29,373 nt of DNA from VAZQ01 sp034669045. Lineage in GTDB: Bacteria; Pseudomonadota; Alphaproteobacteria; Rhizobiales; Xanthobacteraceae. Below the pieces are notes generated by a model that was given only the letters and a program-made list of their open reading frames with translations, searched no databases and was not told the origin of the DNA. The DNA lies in the NCBI GenBank assembly GCA_034669045.1, contig JAXDOD010000150.1, positions 1 through 29,373 on the forward strand, written 5' to 3'. The translations under genes were made by a program, and so were the position numbers. Shown here in pieces: positions 7,201 to 15,130 of the stretch; the stretch's first letter is position 1, and each line of letters begins with the position of its first letter.

Positions 7201-8610
7201 CTAGTCCTCGATCACGCCTCGCAGCAGCCAGTTGAACGCGAAGATCACGACACCCGCGAAGGCCGCGATGGCGGCGATCATCAGGAAGAAACGCCCCTTG
7301 TCCATGGTGCTCCAGAGGCTGCCGAGCCAGCCCGCCAGGAAATTGCCGACGAAGCTTGTGGCGAGCCACACGCCCATCATCATCGAGACCATCCGGGCCG
7401 GCGACACCTTGGAGACCAGCGAGAGCCCGATCGGCGAGAGATAAAGCTCCCCGATGGTGATGACGACGAAATAGCCGAACAGCCACAGCCAGCTCGCATC
7501 CGGCGCGCCGGCCGCCTGCCAGGCGGCGCCGACCATGACGAGGTTGGCGAGCGCCACGCCGAAACAGCCGAGCGCCATCTTGGTGATCGTCGAGGGCTCG
7601 GTGCCACGCCGCGCCTGCCAGGCCCAGAGTGCGATCACGAAGGGCGTGAAGGCGAAGATCATGAACGGGTTGAAGGCCTGGAACCAGGTGGTGGGGATTT
7701 CGCCATGCCAGACGATCAGGCTGATCGTGCGGTCGGTGTAGTCGTCGGCCCAGAGCGCGATGGTGTTGCCCTGCTGCTCGTAGGTTGCCCAGAACAGCGT
7801 ATTGGGCAGGAACAGGAGCAGCAGCGCCCCGATCGCCTTCCACTCCGGCGAGGTGAGTGGCTGGGCGGGGAGGCCAGCGGCCTTGGCCTTGTGCAACTCG
7901 TCGGGCGGCAGCGAGTACGACTGCAAGGCATAGAGGTAGATCGCGAGGCCGATCAGCATGCCGACGCCCGCCGCTCCGAAGCCGTAATGCCAGCCGACCT
8001 CCTCGCCGAGCGTGCCGCACACCAGCGGCGCCAGGAACGCGCCGAGATTGATGCCGACATAGAAGATCGAATAGGCGCGGTCGCGGCGCGGATCGCCGGG
8101 TACATAGAGGCCGCCCACCTGCGCCGACATGTTGGGTTTGAAGCAGCCGTTGCCGAGGATCAGCATGGTCAGCGCGAACAGGAACAGCGGCTCGAACGCC
8201 ATCATGAAATGGCCGATCGCCATCAGCGAAGCGCCGATGACGATGGTGCGGTGCTGGCCGAGCAGGCGATCGGCGATGATGCCGCCGATCAGCGGCGTCG
8301 AATAGACCAATCCGGTATAGAGGCCATAGATGTGGGACGAGAAGGGCTGCACGCCGAGCGGTCCGAACATGGATTCGAGGATGCTCTTGAGCGTGGCAAG
8401 CCCGATCACCGTCTCGGCGTGGCCGGGCAGCAGCAGGTATTTCACCATGTAGAGCACGAGGAGCGCACGCATCCCGTAATAGGAGAAGCGCTCCCACATC
8501 TCGGTCGAGAACAGAAAGGCGAGGCCGCGCGGATGGCCGAGGACGTCGGTTGCGCGCGAGTAATCCAGGGCCGGGTCGCGCCGCCGCGGGTCAGTGCTGG
8601 CAAAGGTCAT
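7201..8610 (-). CDS. POT/PTR-family proton-dependent oligopeptide transporter
   Basis: A 469-residue inner-membrane transporter of the major facilitator superfamily, predicted to import di- and tripeptides with protons. The family signature ExxERFxYYG is intact in the first helix (EMWERFSYYG, 37-46). The second signature reads FYVGINLGAFLAPLVCG, and GNGCFKPNMSAQVGGLY is the characteristic loop after helix 4. About a dozen or more hydrophobic segments are visible, and the length is usual for bacterial POTs. ATG at 8610 lies 30 bp after the stop of the ornithine-cyclodeaminase-family gene, so these two are probably one transcript. The C-terminus is short and ends NWLLRGVIED. Confidence 0.92.
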   Translation of the reverse strand: MTFASTDPRRRDPALDYSRATDVLGHPRGLAFLFSTEMWERFSYYGMRALLVLYMVKYLLLPGHAETVIGLATLKSILESMFGPLGVQPFSSHIYGLYTGLVYSTPLIGGIIADRLLGQHRTIVIGASLMAIGHFMMAFEPLFLFALTMLILGNGCFKPNMSAQVGGLYVPGDPRRDRAYSIFYVGINLGAFLAPLVCGTLGEEVGWHYGFGAAGVGMLIGLAIYLYALQSYSLPPDELHKAKAAGLPAQPLTSPEWKAIGALLLLFLPNTLFWATYEQQGNTIALWADDYTDRTISLIVWHGEIPTTWFQAFNPFMIFAFTPFVIALWAWQARRGTEPSTITKMALGCFGVALANLVMVGAAWQAAGAPDASWLWLFGYFVVITIGELYLSPIGLSLVSKVSPARMVSMMMGVWLATSFVGNFLAGWLGSLWSTMDKGRFFLMIAAIAAFAGVVIFAFNWLLRGVIED

Positions 8611-8640
8611 GGCTGTCCACCAGCCGCCGTTATGCGCTGA

Positions 8641-9744
8641 TCAGTCACGGATGTCCTGCAGGAACCAGTCGGTGGGGATTTCGGTGCCCAGCTTTTGCGC
8701 CCGCGCCTTGTTGTAGACGGCCGCGGCCACGCCCTCGAACTGCGCGCCGATGGCGCCGACGTTGAGGAAAAATGAAGTCTGGTCGTCGCTGGTGCGGCCC
8801 TGCGCCTTGCCGGCGATGAGGTCGACGAGCCGCGGCATGTTGATGATCTCCGGCGGCAGCGTGAGCTTCGGTACCGTCGCGCGCTCCTGCGGGGTGCCGG
8901 CGACATAGCCGAGAAAGCCCGCGCGAAAATAATCGGCTTCCGGCGGAAGCTGTTCGATGCGCGGCGTCGCCTCGCCCGCACGCATGGCCACGTCGACGAC
9001 GCGAGGCAGGCTCGGCTCGATCTCGCTCGAGGTCAAATTGGTGACGTGCATGCCGGGTTCAAGCCAGTCGTTGAAGAACACCGGCTCGTTGGTCGAGGTG
9101 CAGCACGACACGATCTCGACGCCGCGCACCGCCTCCCGCGCCGACGCCGCCGGCTCGACCTCGAGGCCGTGCCGTTCGGACATTTCGCGCGCGTAAGCGC
9201 GGACATTGTCGGCATTCGGCGACCAGACTTTCACCTTTCTGATCTGGCGCACTTGGCAGAAGGCGTCGAGATAAGTGCGCGCCATGCCGCCGGAGCCGAT
9301 CATGCCTACGGTCTGGGCGTCCGGGCGGGAGAGATACTTGACGCCAAGGCCCGCCCCGCCGCCGACCCGCAGGTGCTGCAGGAAGCCATCCTTGATCATG
9401 GCGACCGGGGTCGCGTCCTTGGCGCTGAACAGGAACAGCAGGCCGAGGAAGGTGCCCGGCTCGCGGGCGTATTTGTTCTCCCGCACGCGGCCGTATTCAC
9501 GCGGCCAGGCGACCATGTCGGAGAGCATGCGCGCGCAGACCAAGCCGTCCTTCTTGCTGCCGCCGGTCATCACCGCCCAACGATAATAGGGCGCCGGGGT
9601 CTCGCCGGAGGGCACATAGACGTCGATCCTCCCCATGCCGACGGCTTCGCCGCGCGCCAGTTCCTGGAACACCCCGTCGAGCGCCGCCATGCAGAGCGGC
9701 ATGTCGAGGACTTTCGCGACGTCGTTGTTGTCGAGCAGCAGCAA
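8641..9744 (-). CDS. Ornithine cyclodeaminase / mu-crystallin family protein, TTG start
   Basis: A 367-residue NAD(P)-dependent protein of the OCD/mu-crystallin family, whose members include ornithine cyclodeaminase, alanine dehydrogenase and ketimine reductases. The Rossmann nucleotide loop is GMIGSGGMARTYLDAF (about 147-162), the N-terminal substrate domain runs from LDNNDVAKVL, and VVSCCTSTNEPVFFNDWLEPGMHVTNLTSSE follows the usual pattern in the dinucleotide domain. The exact substrate is not predictable; I recall related sequences labelled tyramine oxidase subunit B, but this is uncertain. The start is TTG at 9744, supported by a near-perfect GGAGGTGA Shine-Dalgarno 3-5 bases upstream and by the family N-terminus beginning right there. 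It is followed closely by the POT gene and preceded by a TctC-like binding-protein gene on the same strand. Confidence 0.85.
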   Translation of the reverse strand: MLLLDNNDVAKVLDMPLCMAALDGVFQELARGEAVGMGRIDVYVPSGETPAPYYRWAVMTGGSKKDGLVCARMLSDMVAWPREYGRVRENKYAREPGTFLGLLFLFSAKDATPVAMIKDGFLQHLRVGGGAGLGVKYLSRPDAQTVGMIGSGGMARTYLDAFCQVRQIRKVKVWSPNADNVRAYAREMSERHGLEVEPAASAREAVRGVEIVSCCTSTNEPVFFNDWLEPGMHVTNLTSSEIEPSLPRVVDVAMRAGEATPRIEQLPPEADYFRAGFLGYVAGTPQERATVPKLTLPPEIINMPRLVDLIAGKAQGRTSDDQTSFFLNVGAIGAQFEGVAAAVYNKARAQKLGTEIPTDWFLQDIRD

Positions 9745-9832
9745 GAATCACCTCCGTGTCGTCGTGAAACCAAGCCTGCGCGAGCCGCGCCAAGCATGAA
9801 GCGGGCACGTCAAATTCATCGCCGATGGTACG

Positions 9833-10882
9833 CTACCGCCCGATCGCGGCCTTGGCCTTCTCGATCACGGCCTTCGGGTAATTCGCGAATTCCTTGAGCA
9901 GTTCTTCCACCTGCTCGGGGGTCGCGATGTCGATGTCGATGTTCATCTTCTGCGCGTCGGCCAGGAACTCGCGGTCCTTCATGGTATCGAGGAAAGCCTT
10001 GCGCAGCGCCGCCAAGCGGTCCTTCGGCAGAGTGGGCGACGCGGCAAATGGCCGGCCGAGGATCGTCTGTTTGAAGTGAAGCTCGAGCACCTTCTTGTCC
10101 TCGTCGGTCTTGACGAAATCGAACACGTCGGGGACCGGGCCGAATTCGTCCGTGGTCTTCGGCCCCATCTGCACAAAAAGCTTGAGCCGGCCGGCGCGCA
10201 CATCCGGCAGCCATTGCGCCTTGATCGAGGAGACGAACAGGCCGCAGGCGCCATGCACCTCGCCGCGCTGCATCGCGAGGTTGACTTCCTTCTGCCCGTC
10301 ATAGCCGGCGATGACGCGGATATTGGCCCCCACGACGTTCTTCAGGACCAGCGGATGCTGGTGGCTGATCGCCGCCGGTCCGGCCGAGCCGAAGATCAGC
10401 TCCTTGGTGTCCTTCTTGAGCATGTCCGGGAACGATGCGGCGACCCCCTGGCTGAGCCAGACACCGCAGAACGAGATGTCTTGGTTCATGCTCCCGATCC
10501 AGCCGAACTTGGTGGCATCGAACTTCGCCTGGTCGTTGCCCATCATCGGCTCCATGGCGGTCGAGGCCGAGAAGATCGCGATCTCGATGCCATCGCGGGC
10601 GGTGAGATTGTAGACGTGGTTCGCCGCGCGCAACGACCCGGCGCCCGGCATGTTCTTGGGAACGACGGTGGGATTTCCCGGAATGAAGCGGCCGTAGTGG
10701 CGTGCGAGCGCGCGGCCATAGGTGTCGTAGCCGCCGCCCGGGCCGTAGCCGATCTGGATGCTCAGGGTCTCGCCTTTGAAGTCGACCGTCTGCGCCGCGC
10801 CCGGAAGGGTCGCAAACGGCAGCAGCCACAGAGCGAAGAAACCGCGGCCAATGAGCGCGGCTGGAAGACGGCATTGCGACAT
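9833..10882 (-). CDS. TctC/Bug-like tripartite tricarboxylate transporter substrate-binding protein
   Basis: A 349-residue exported solute-binding protein. The signal peptide is MSQCRLPAALIGRGFFALWLLPFATLPGAAQ with likely cleavage near residue 31. The mature part opens with the Bug-type pattern IQIGYGPGGGYDTYGRALARHYGRFIPGNP, VVPKNMPGAGS and later GSAGPAA, LKLFVQMG, which form the ligand pocket in relatives. These proteins deliver carboxylates or other organic anions to TctAB-type membrane subunits, none of which is in the window. ATG at 10882 is used rather than the longer frame from 10981 because it places the hydrophobic signal at the N-terminus. Downstream on the same strand, after 88 bp, are the OCD-family and POT genes, which may form an uptake-and-use unit. 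Confidence 0.85.
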   Translation of the reverse strand: MSQCRLPAALIGRGFFALWLLPFATLPGAAQTVDFKGETLSIQIGYGPGGGYDTYGRALARHYGRFIPGNPTVVPKNMPGAGSLRAANHVYNLTARDGIEIAIFSASTAMEPMMGNDQAKFDATKFGWIGSMNQDISFCGVWLSQGVAASFPDMLKKDTKELIFGSAGPAAISHQHPLVLKNVVGANIRVIAGYDGQKEVNLAMQRGEVHGACGLFVSSIKAQWLPDVRAGRLKLFVQMGPKTTDEFGPVPDVFDFVKTDEDKKVLELHFKQTILGRPFAASPTLPKDRLAALRKAFLDTMKDREFLADAQKMNIDIDIATPEQVEELLKEFANYPKAVIEKAKAAIGR

Positions 10883-11017
10883 GGTGGTTCGCCTGTTCGG
10901 GGACACTGGAATCGATGCTATCCGGATTTTGACGGCGCTGGTAGACTGCGCGACCAAACGGCGCGGCCATGCGCGACCCATTCAGGTGGCCATCACAAGC
11001 CTCTCAGGGAGCGAGAC

Positions 11018-12019
11018 ATGACACCGGTCGGGATTTCACGCACGCTCGTGCGTGCCGCGCTGTCGATCGCGGCAGTGCTGGGGGCGGTGACGCAAGCGCT
11101 GGCCCAGCCGGATCCGGCGGCCACGTTTCCGAGCAAGCCGATCCGCGTGATCGTCCCCTTTGCGGCCGGCGGTGGCAACGACATCTTCGCGCGGCTGGTG
11201 GGACAGAAGCTCGGCGAAATCCTCGGCCAGACGCTGGTGATCGAGAACCGGCCGAACGCCGGCGGCCGGCCGGCGGCCGAGTTCGTCACCAATCAGCCCG
11301 CCGACGGCTATACGCTGTTCGTGGGCGCGAGCGGCGTGATGTCGATCGCGGCGGCGGTCTTTCCGAATCTCGCCTACCACCCGACGAAAAGCTTCATCCC
11401 GCTTTCGATGATCGCGAACTTCCCGCTGATCATGACAAGCCCGGTGCAAAATCCGGCAAAGACGGTGGCGGACCTCGTCGCCTATGCCAAGGCGTATCCC
11501 AACAAGTCGAATTACGCCACCTCCTCACCGGCCTTCACGATCGCGTCGGAGCTCTTGAAGCTCAGGACCGGAATGCCCGGCGTTGCGATCCCGTGGAAGA
11601 GCAGCAACGAAATGATTCTGTGCGTCGCCGGCGAGGAGTGCCTGTTCGCCATCGCCGACGGCCCGCCGGCGGTCCCGATGGTGAAGGGCGGCAAGGTGCG
11701 CGCGCTCGCGGTCACCGGCGCGGAGCGCTCGTCGGAGCTTCCCGACGTGCCGAGCATGGTGGAGGCGGGCTATCCGGAGGTCAATACCAAGCTGTGGTCG
11801 GGCTTCTTCACCCCCGCCGCGACGCCGCCGGCGATCGCCAAGAAGCTGGAAGCGGCATTGCAGCGCGCGATCCGCGACCCGGAAGTGTCCGCCAAGCTCA
11901 AGGGCATGGCGGTGAACCCCGGCGGCACCGCATCGGACGAGTTCCGCAAGATGATCGATGCAGACATCCAGAGCTATGTCGGGGTGGTCAAGGCCGCGAA
12001 TTTGAAGTTCGACAATTAA
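11018..12019 (+). CDS. Bug-family (TctC) tripartite tricarboxylate transporter substrate-binding protein
   Basis: A 333-residue periplasmic binding protein of the large Bug family. The signal peptide ends near ALAQPDPAA. The hallmark opening FPSKPIRVIVPFAAGGGNDIFARLVGQKLGEILGQTLVIENRPNAGG is complete, followed by ADGYTLFVG, the pocket loop YATSSPAF, and KVRALAVTGAERSSELPDVPSMVEAGYP. It would capture a small organic acid or related ligand in the periplasm. No TctA or TctB gene is adjacent, as is common for these expanded receptor sets. ATG at 11018 follows GGGAGCGAG. It is divergent from the other TctC-like gene, with 135 bp between the starts for regulation of both. Confidence 0.93.
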   Translation: MTPVGISRTLVRAALSIAAVLGAVTQALAQPDPAATFPSKPIRVIVPFAAGGGNDIFARLVGQKLGEILGQTLVIENRPNAGGRPAAEFVTNQPADGYTLFVGASGVMSIAAAVFPNLAYHPTKSFIPLSMIANFPLIMTSPVQNPAKTVADLVAYAKAYPNKSNYATSSPAFTIASELLKLRTGMPGVAIPWKSSNEMILCVAGEECLFAIADGPPAVPMVKGGKVRALAVTGAERSSELPDVPSMVEAGYPEVNTKLWSGFFTPAATPPAIAKKLEAALQRAIRDPEVSAKLKGMAVNPGGTASDEFRKMIDADIQSYVGVVKAANLKFDN

Positions 12020-12039
12020 GCTAGCAAGAAACGCTCCTC

Positions 12040-12143
12040 GTCATTCCGGAAGCCGCAAAGCGGCTGTCCGGAATCCATAAGCCCAATTGTCGCGCAGGAG
12101 ACAATGAATTCCGGGCTCTGGCCTCCGGCCGGAGCCGGAATGA
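12040..12143. repeat. Palindromic intergenic element with 10-bp perfect terminal inverted repeats
   Basis: GTCATTCCGG (12040-12049) is the exact reverse complement of CCGGAATGAC (12134-12143). Inside is a second short hairpin, AGCCGC-aaa-GCGGCT. It fills most of the 154-bp gap between two convergent genes and probably ends both transcripts. The CGTCATTCCGG...CCGGAATGAC form resembles dispersed elements I recall from Rhizobiales genomes. Confidence 0.65.
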
Positions 12144-12173
12144 CTGGAGAGAGAGAGAGTCTCAAGGCTCCCG

Positions 12174-13178
12174 TCATTTCTTGCCGTACTTCTTCTCCAT
12201 CGCGGCCATGAAGCCTTCCGCGCGCAACGCGTCGGTGAGAGTCGTATCGATGTAGTCGGCGAGATTTTTGCTCGCGTTCGGCGGCGCCACCGCGGCGAGA
12301 ACGTTCCTCGCGCCCTCGACGTCGATCTCGGCATTGGCCGGTGTCTCGGCTTTGAAGTTGACGTAGCTCTGATCGATCACCTGTGGATCGGTGAGCTTGA
12401 GCTCCCTGGCCAGCACGTCCTTGGCGCGTTTCTCGTCAGTGACTGCAATGTAATTGCCTTCGATCGTGGCCTTCAGGAACCGCATGAGCGTGTCGCGGTT
12501 GCTTCGGAGATAGCCGGCGTCCACCGTGAGGCCGCTGTAAAGCCATGGAATTCGCTCGGCATAGAGGTCCGACACCACGCGCAGCCCGAGCGCCGTGGCT
12601 TGGCTGCGCTGGGGCTCGCCCAGCAATGTCGCCGCCACCGCGCCGCTGCGAAGCGGAGTGAGCCGGTCGGTTCCGATCTCTTTCACGATTATGTCGTCGC
12701 GCGTGAGCCCGAGCCGCCGCAAGACCAGGGTGGTCGCCGAATCGCTCTCCGACCCGACGCTGCTGATCCCGAAAATACCACCCTTGAGCTCGGCATTGGT
12801 CTTGATCTGCGGCGCGGCGAACATGGTGGCACGCACGAGGTTGCTCAGCGAGCCGATGCACAAGAGGTTGCGGCCGGCAAGATTGGCGCGCACGACCGAG
12901 GACATGCCGATATGCATGAGCTGGATTCGGCCGGACGAGAGATCGGGCCCCGATTCGCGTCCTCCAACCATGTGGACGACTTCGAATTTCAGCCCCTGCG
13001 CTTCGAACAGGCCCGCCGCCTCCGCCATCCATATCGCAAGGAACGTATTGGCCGGCGAGGCCTCGCCGACCTTGAAGGTCTCGGCCGCATCAGCGCGCGT
13101 GGCGGCGACACTCGAGAGGCACAACAGGGCGGCGGCTCCTGCCGCTCGCGCGAGACGGTGAACACTGATCGCGGACAT
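12174..13178 (-). CDS. ABC-type substrate-binding protein (NMT1/SsuA-like)
   Basis: A 334-residue exported binding protein with a signal peptide ending near ATRADA (about 31). The mature sequence starts FKVGEASPANTFLAIWMAEAAGLFEAQGLKFEVVHMVGG, the standard opening of NMT1/THI5/SsuA-like receptors for nitrate, sulfonates, taurine, aromatic sulfonates or pyrimidine precursors. It continues with IGMSSVVRANLAGRNLLCIGSL and the hinge segment FGISSVGSESDSATTLVLRRLGL. No ABC permease or ATPase gene is in the window, so it is an orphan receptor. It lies 70 bp after the third haem-propeller gene on the same strand, with a stem-loop between them. That position suggests it may bind the substrate of the neighbouring oxidation cluster, which is inference only. 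Confidence 0.87.
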   Translation of the reverse strand: MSAISVHRLARAAGAAALLCLSSVAATRADAAETFKVGEASPANTFLAIWMAEAAGLFEAQGLKFEVVHMVGGRESGPDLSSGRIQLMHIGMSSVVRANLAGRNLLCIGSLSNLVRATMFAAPQIKTNAELKGGIFGISSVGSESDSATTLVLRRLGLTRDDIIVKEIGTDRLTPLRSGAVAATLLGEPQRSQATALGLRVVSDLYAERIPWLYSGLTVDAGYLRSNRDTLMRFLKATIEGNYIAVTDEKRAKDVLARELKLTDPQVIDQSYVNFKAETPANAEIDVEGARNVLAAVAPPNASKNLADYIDTTLTDALRAEGFMAAMEKKYGKK

Positions 13179-13197
13179 TCTTCATCCTTTCGAATTG

Positions 13198-13229
13198 GCG
13201 CCTGCGAGCGGCGTCCCGAACGCAGGCGC
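13198..13229 (-). terminator. Stem-loop between haem-propeller 1 and the ABC binding-protein gene
   Basis: A perfect 9-bp stem, GCGCCTGCG (13198-13206) with CGCAGGCGC (13221-13229), has a 14-base loop. On the minus strand it lies 19 bp after the propeller gene stop and is followed by CAATTCG, not a clear T-run. It could be a weak terminator or an mRNA-processing stem that lowers expression of the downstream receptor gene. Confidence 0.45.
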
Positions 13230-13248
13230 TGTTGCGGCGTTGGATAGC

Positions 13249-14907
13249 TCAGTCCAGCATTTCGAGCTTGATGATCGCCGCGCCATGGTTGTTGCCGATC
13301 CAGAGCGTGGGCCGCGCGGTCGAGTTGTCGACGAAGATGCGGCGCACGTTGGTGTAACGCGGGAGCGGATATTCCACGAACCTGCCGGTTTCGGGATCGA
13401 GCCGCAGCACCCGGTCGGCGTTCATGCCGGCGGTCCAGACCTTGCCTTCCTTGTCGGCCGCGGCGTCATAGGGGGCGAAATACCGGCCGGGGACCTCCCA
13501 TTCCTTGAAGCTCTCGGTCTTGGTGTCGAACATGCCGACCCGCTCGCCGCCGAACTCCGCGAACCAAAGGCGGCCCTCGGTATCGAAGCGGCCGCGGCGG
13601 GGCTTGGATTTCTTGGTGGGCGTCGGATAGAGCGTGACGGTCCCGCTCTTGGCGTCGATCTTGCCGACATTGTCGGCGCCGAAATCGAAGAACCAGAGAT
13701 TGTTCTCCTTGTCGGCGTTGATGCCGTAGACCGAGTGCGGCGATTTCGGCATGTCCTTGTAGGGTGACCAGGTCTCGAACTTGCCGGTCGTGAGGTCGAT
13801 GCGGCGCACGCCCGACAGTCCGCCCAGATTCGATTCGCCCATCCAGACCTTGTTGTCGACCGTCATGTTGTGCGGCGCGACCATCGCCTGCTGCGATGTC
13901 TTGGTGATCACGTCGGCCGGCAGCGGGAAGGTCTCGACCTTGTCTGTCTTCTTGTCGAACCTGGCGACGCCGGCCTGGAACATCAGGCCCATCCAGAGAT
14001 TGCCCTGCGGGTCGGGTTCGAGATCGAGCGCGCCTTTCGGCCAGCCCTCGCGGTGGAGCGGCACCGAATATTCCTTGAACTCCAGTGTCTTCGGATCGAG
14101 CCGGCCCAGGCGCTGGTCGCCGAAATCGCTGTACCAGACGGTGCCGTCGGCCTCGACCAGCACGTCATGGGGCTGCCAGTCCTTGTGCGGCAGGTCGTAT
14201 TCGGTGATGACCACCTTGGTGCCGGAGCCGCTCACGCGGGGCAGCGTCTTGAGCTCGTATTTGAGCGGACCTTCGCTGCGGTTGATGCTGGCGAAGTACT
14301 CGGCGTCCTTCTCGCCATTGGGCGTGAAGCGCGCGGTGCTGCGGGCCTCGGCGCGCACCTGCGGCTTGAGGAAGAAGCTGTTGTTGGAATAGGTTGCCAT
14401 GCGGCTGGTGACTTGCATCCACTCGTCAGCGTTGAAGGTCGACATCATGATGCGCTGGACGCTGTGGCAGTTGGTACAGCCGGAGATGAGCTTGCGCTGG
14501 CTATCCGTGCCCGGAATGCTCGTGATCCATTCCAGGTTGGTGAGCTGCGCCGCAAGGTTCCTGGTCTTGACCAGCTTGACGTCGGTGGCGGCGGCCTTGT
14601 CGGGCGCGAGCGTCACCGTTTTGGGACCGTCGAGATCGTAGCCGGCCGCTTTGATGCTCAGCGCATAGTCGCCGGCGCCGAGCTTGTCCGCCGGGAAGCT
14701 GAACTCGCCCTTGTCGTTGGTGACCACGCTGACCGTGACGATGCCCTTCTTGGCGCTGACGATAACGCCTTCCATCGCGGCTTCTTCGGCGGCGGCGACC
14801 TTGCCGGTGAGCGCGGCCTTGCTTTGTGCGTGAGCCGGCAGCGATGTGCCCGCCAGGATGGTCGTGAGTGGGGTGGCGGCGAGCAGTGCGAGCATTCGCA
14901 GGCGCAT
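13249..14907 (-). CDS. Exported haem-propeller protein 1: CarboxypepD_reg-like domain, CxxCH, Vgb-like beta-propeller
   Basis: A 552-residue periplasmic protein. Signal peptide about 1-28 (cleavage near AHA-QSK). Residues about 32-112 are a carboxypeptidase-regulatory-like beta-sandwich (ALTGKV, MEGVIVSAKKGIVTVSVVTNDKGEFSFP, AAGYDLDG). A single c-type haem site CTNCH lies at 144-148, with M170 in the conserved RM a candidate axial ligand. From about 230 to the end is a propeller of the virginiamycin-B-lyase/SMP-30 kind, with repeated WYSDFGDQRLGRLDPKT-like blades and a C-terminal WIGNNHGAAIIKLEMLD. Automatic labels of streptogramin lyase would be misleading: the fused haem suggests electron transfer or a redox-linked sensor. 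ATG at 14907 follows GGGGAGAC. Propeller 2 is its close paralogue. Confidence 0.82.
   Translation of the reverse strand: MRLRMLALLAATPLTTILAGTSLPAHAQSKAALTGKVAAAEEAAMEGVIVSAKKGIVTVSVVTNDKGEFSFPADKLGAGDYALSIKAAGYDLDGPKTVTLAPDKAAATDVKLVKTRNLAAQLTNLEWITSIPGTDSQRKLISGCTNCHSVQRIMMSTFNADEWMQVTSRMATYSNNSFFLKPQVRAEARSTARFTPNGEKDAEYFASINRSEGPLKYELKTLPRVSGSGTKVVITEYDLPHKDWQPHDVLVEADGTVWYSDFGDQRLGRLDPKTLEFKEYSVPLHREGWPKGALDLEPDPQGNLWMGLMFQAGVARFDKKTDKVETFPLPADVITKTSQQAMVAPHNMTVDNKVWMGESNLGGLSGVRRIDLTTGKFETWSPYKDMPKSPHSVYGINADKENNLWFFDFGADNVGKIDAKSGTVTLYPTPTKKSKPRRGRFDTEGRLWFAEFGGERVGMFDTKTESFKEWEVPGRYFAPYDAAADKEGKVWTAGMNADRVLRLDPETGRFVEYPLPRYTNVRRIFVDNSTARPTLWIGNNHGAAIIKLEMLD
14723..14762. repeat. 40-bp exact direct repeat, copy 1 (shared with propeller gene 2)
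   Basis: These 40 bases are identical to 16590-16629 and encode the same part of the regulatory-like domain (around VSAKKGIVTVSVV) in propellers 1 and 2. The copies are 1867 bp apart in the same orientation and show recent common origin or gene conversion. Confidence 0.85.
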
Positions 14908-14938
14908 CGATGTCTCCCCAGGATTGGCGAAGGTCTTC

Positions 14939-14959
14939 AAGGCGGCCGTGCGCCGCCTT
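14939..14959 (-). promoter_or_regulatory. Leader stem-loop upstream of haem-propeller gene 1
   Basis: AAGGCGGC (14939-14946) pairs perfectly with GCCGCCTT (14952-14959) around a 5-base loop. It lies about 30 bases before the ATG at 14907 and just outside the Shine-Dalgarno, where it could stabilise or gate the mRNA. A promoter would have to lie between here and the terminator at 15075-15102, but none is clear. Confidence 0.3.
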
Positions 14960-15074
14960 GCTTTGGATCGCAGCATAGGCGCGGCGCGTTTTCGTCGCAA
15001 TCGAGGATGGAACACTTGCCCGTCAGCGCCGGTCAGCTCGTTTAATCTGCGTCGGGACCGTGTCTGTGCCCTGC

Positions 15075-15102
15075 AATAAAAGGGGCGGCCGCAGCCGCCC
15101 CT
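15075..15102 (-). terminator. Rho-independent terminator after haem-propeller gene 2
   Basis: The perfect 9-bp GC-rich stem AGGGGCGGC (15081-15089) with GCCGCCCCT (15094-15102) has a 4-base loop. On the minus strand it is followed by TTTTATT (complement of 15075-15081). It begins 28 bp after the stop of propeller 2, so propeller 1 probably needs its own promoter. Confidence 0.78.
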
Positions 15103-15130
15103 CGCAACGCGTGTCGCCGCGTTGGCAGCC

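Noticed and set aside
7165..8640. 491-codon plus-strand open frame antisense to the POT transporter gene
   Set aside because: The minus-strand product has intact POT signatures. The antisense product is rich in Glu, Arg and His with no fold signature.
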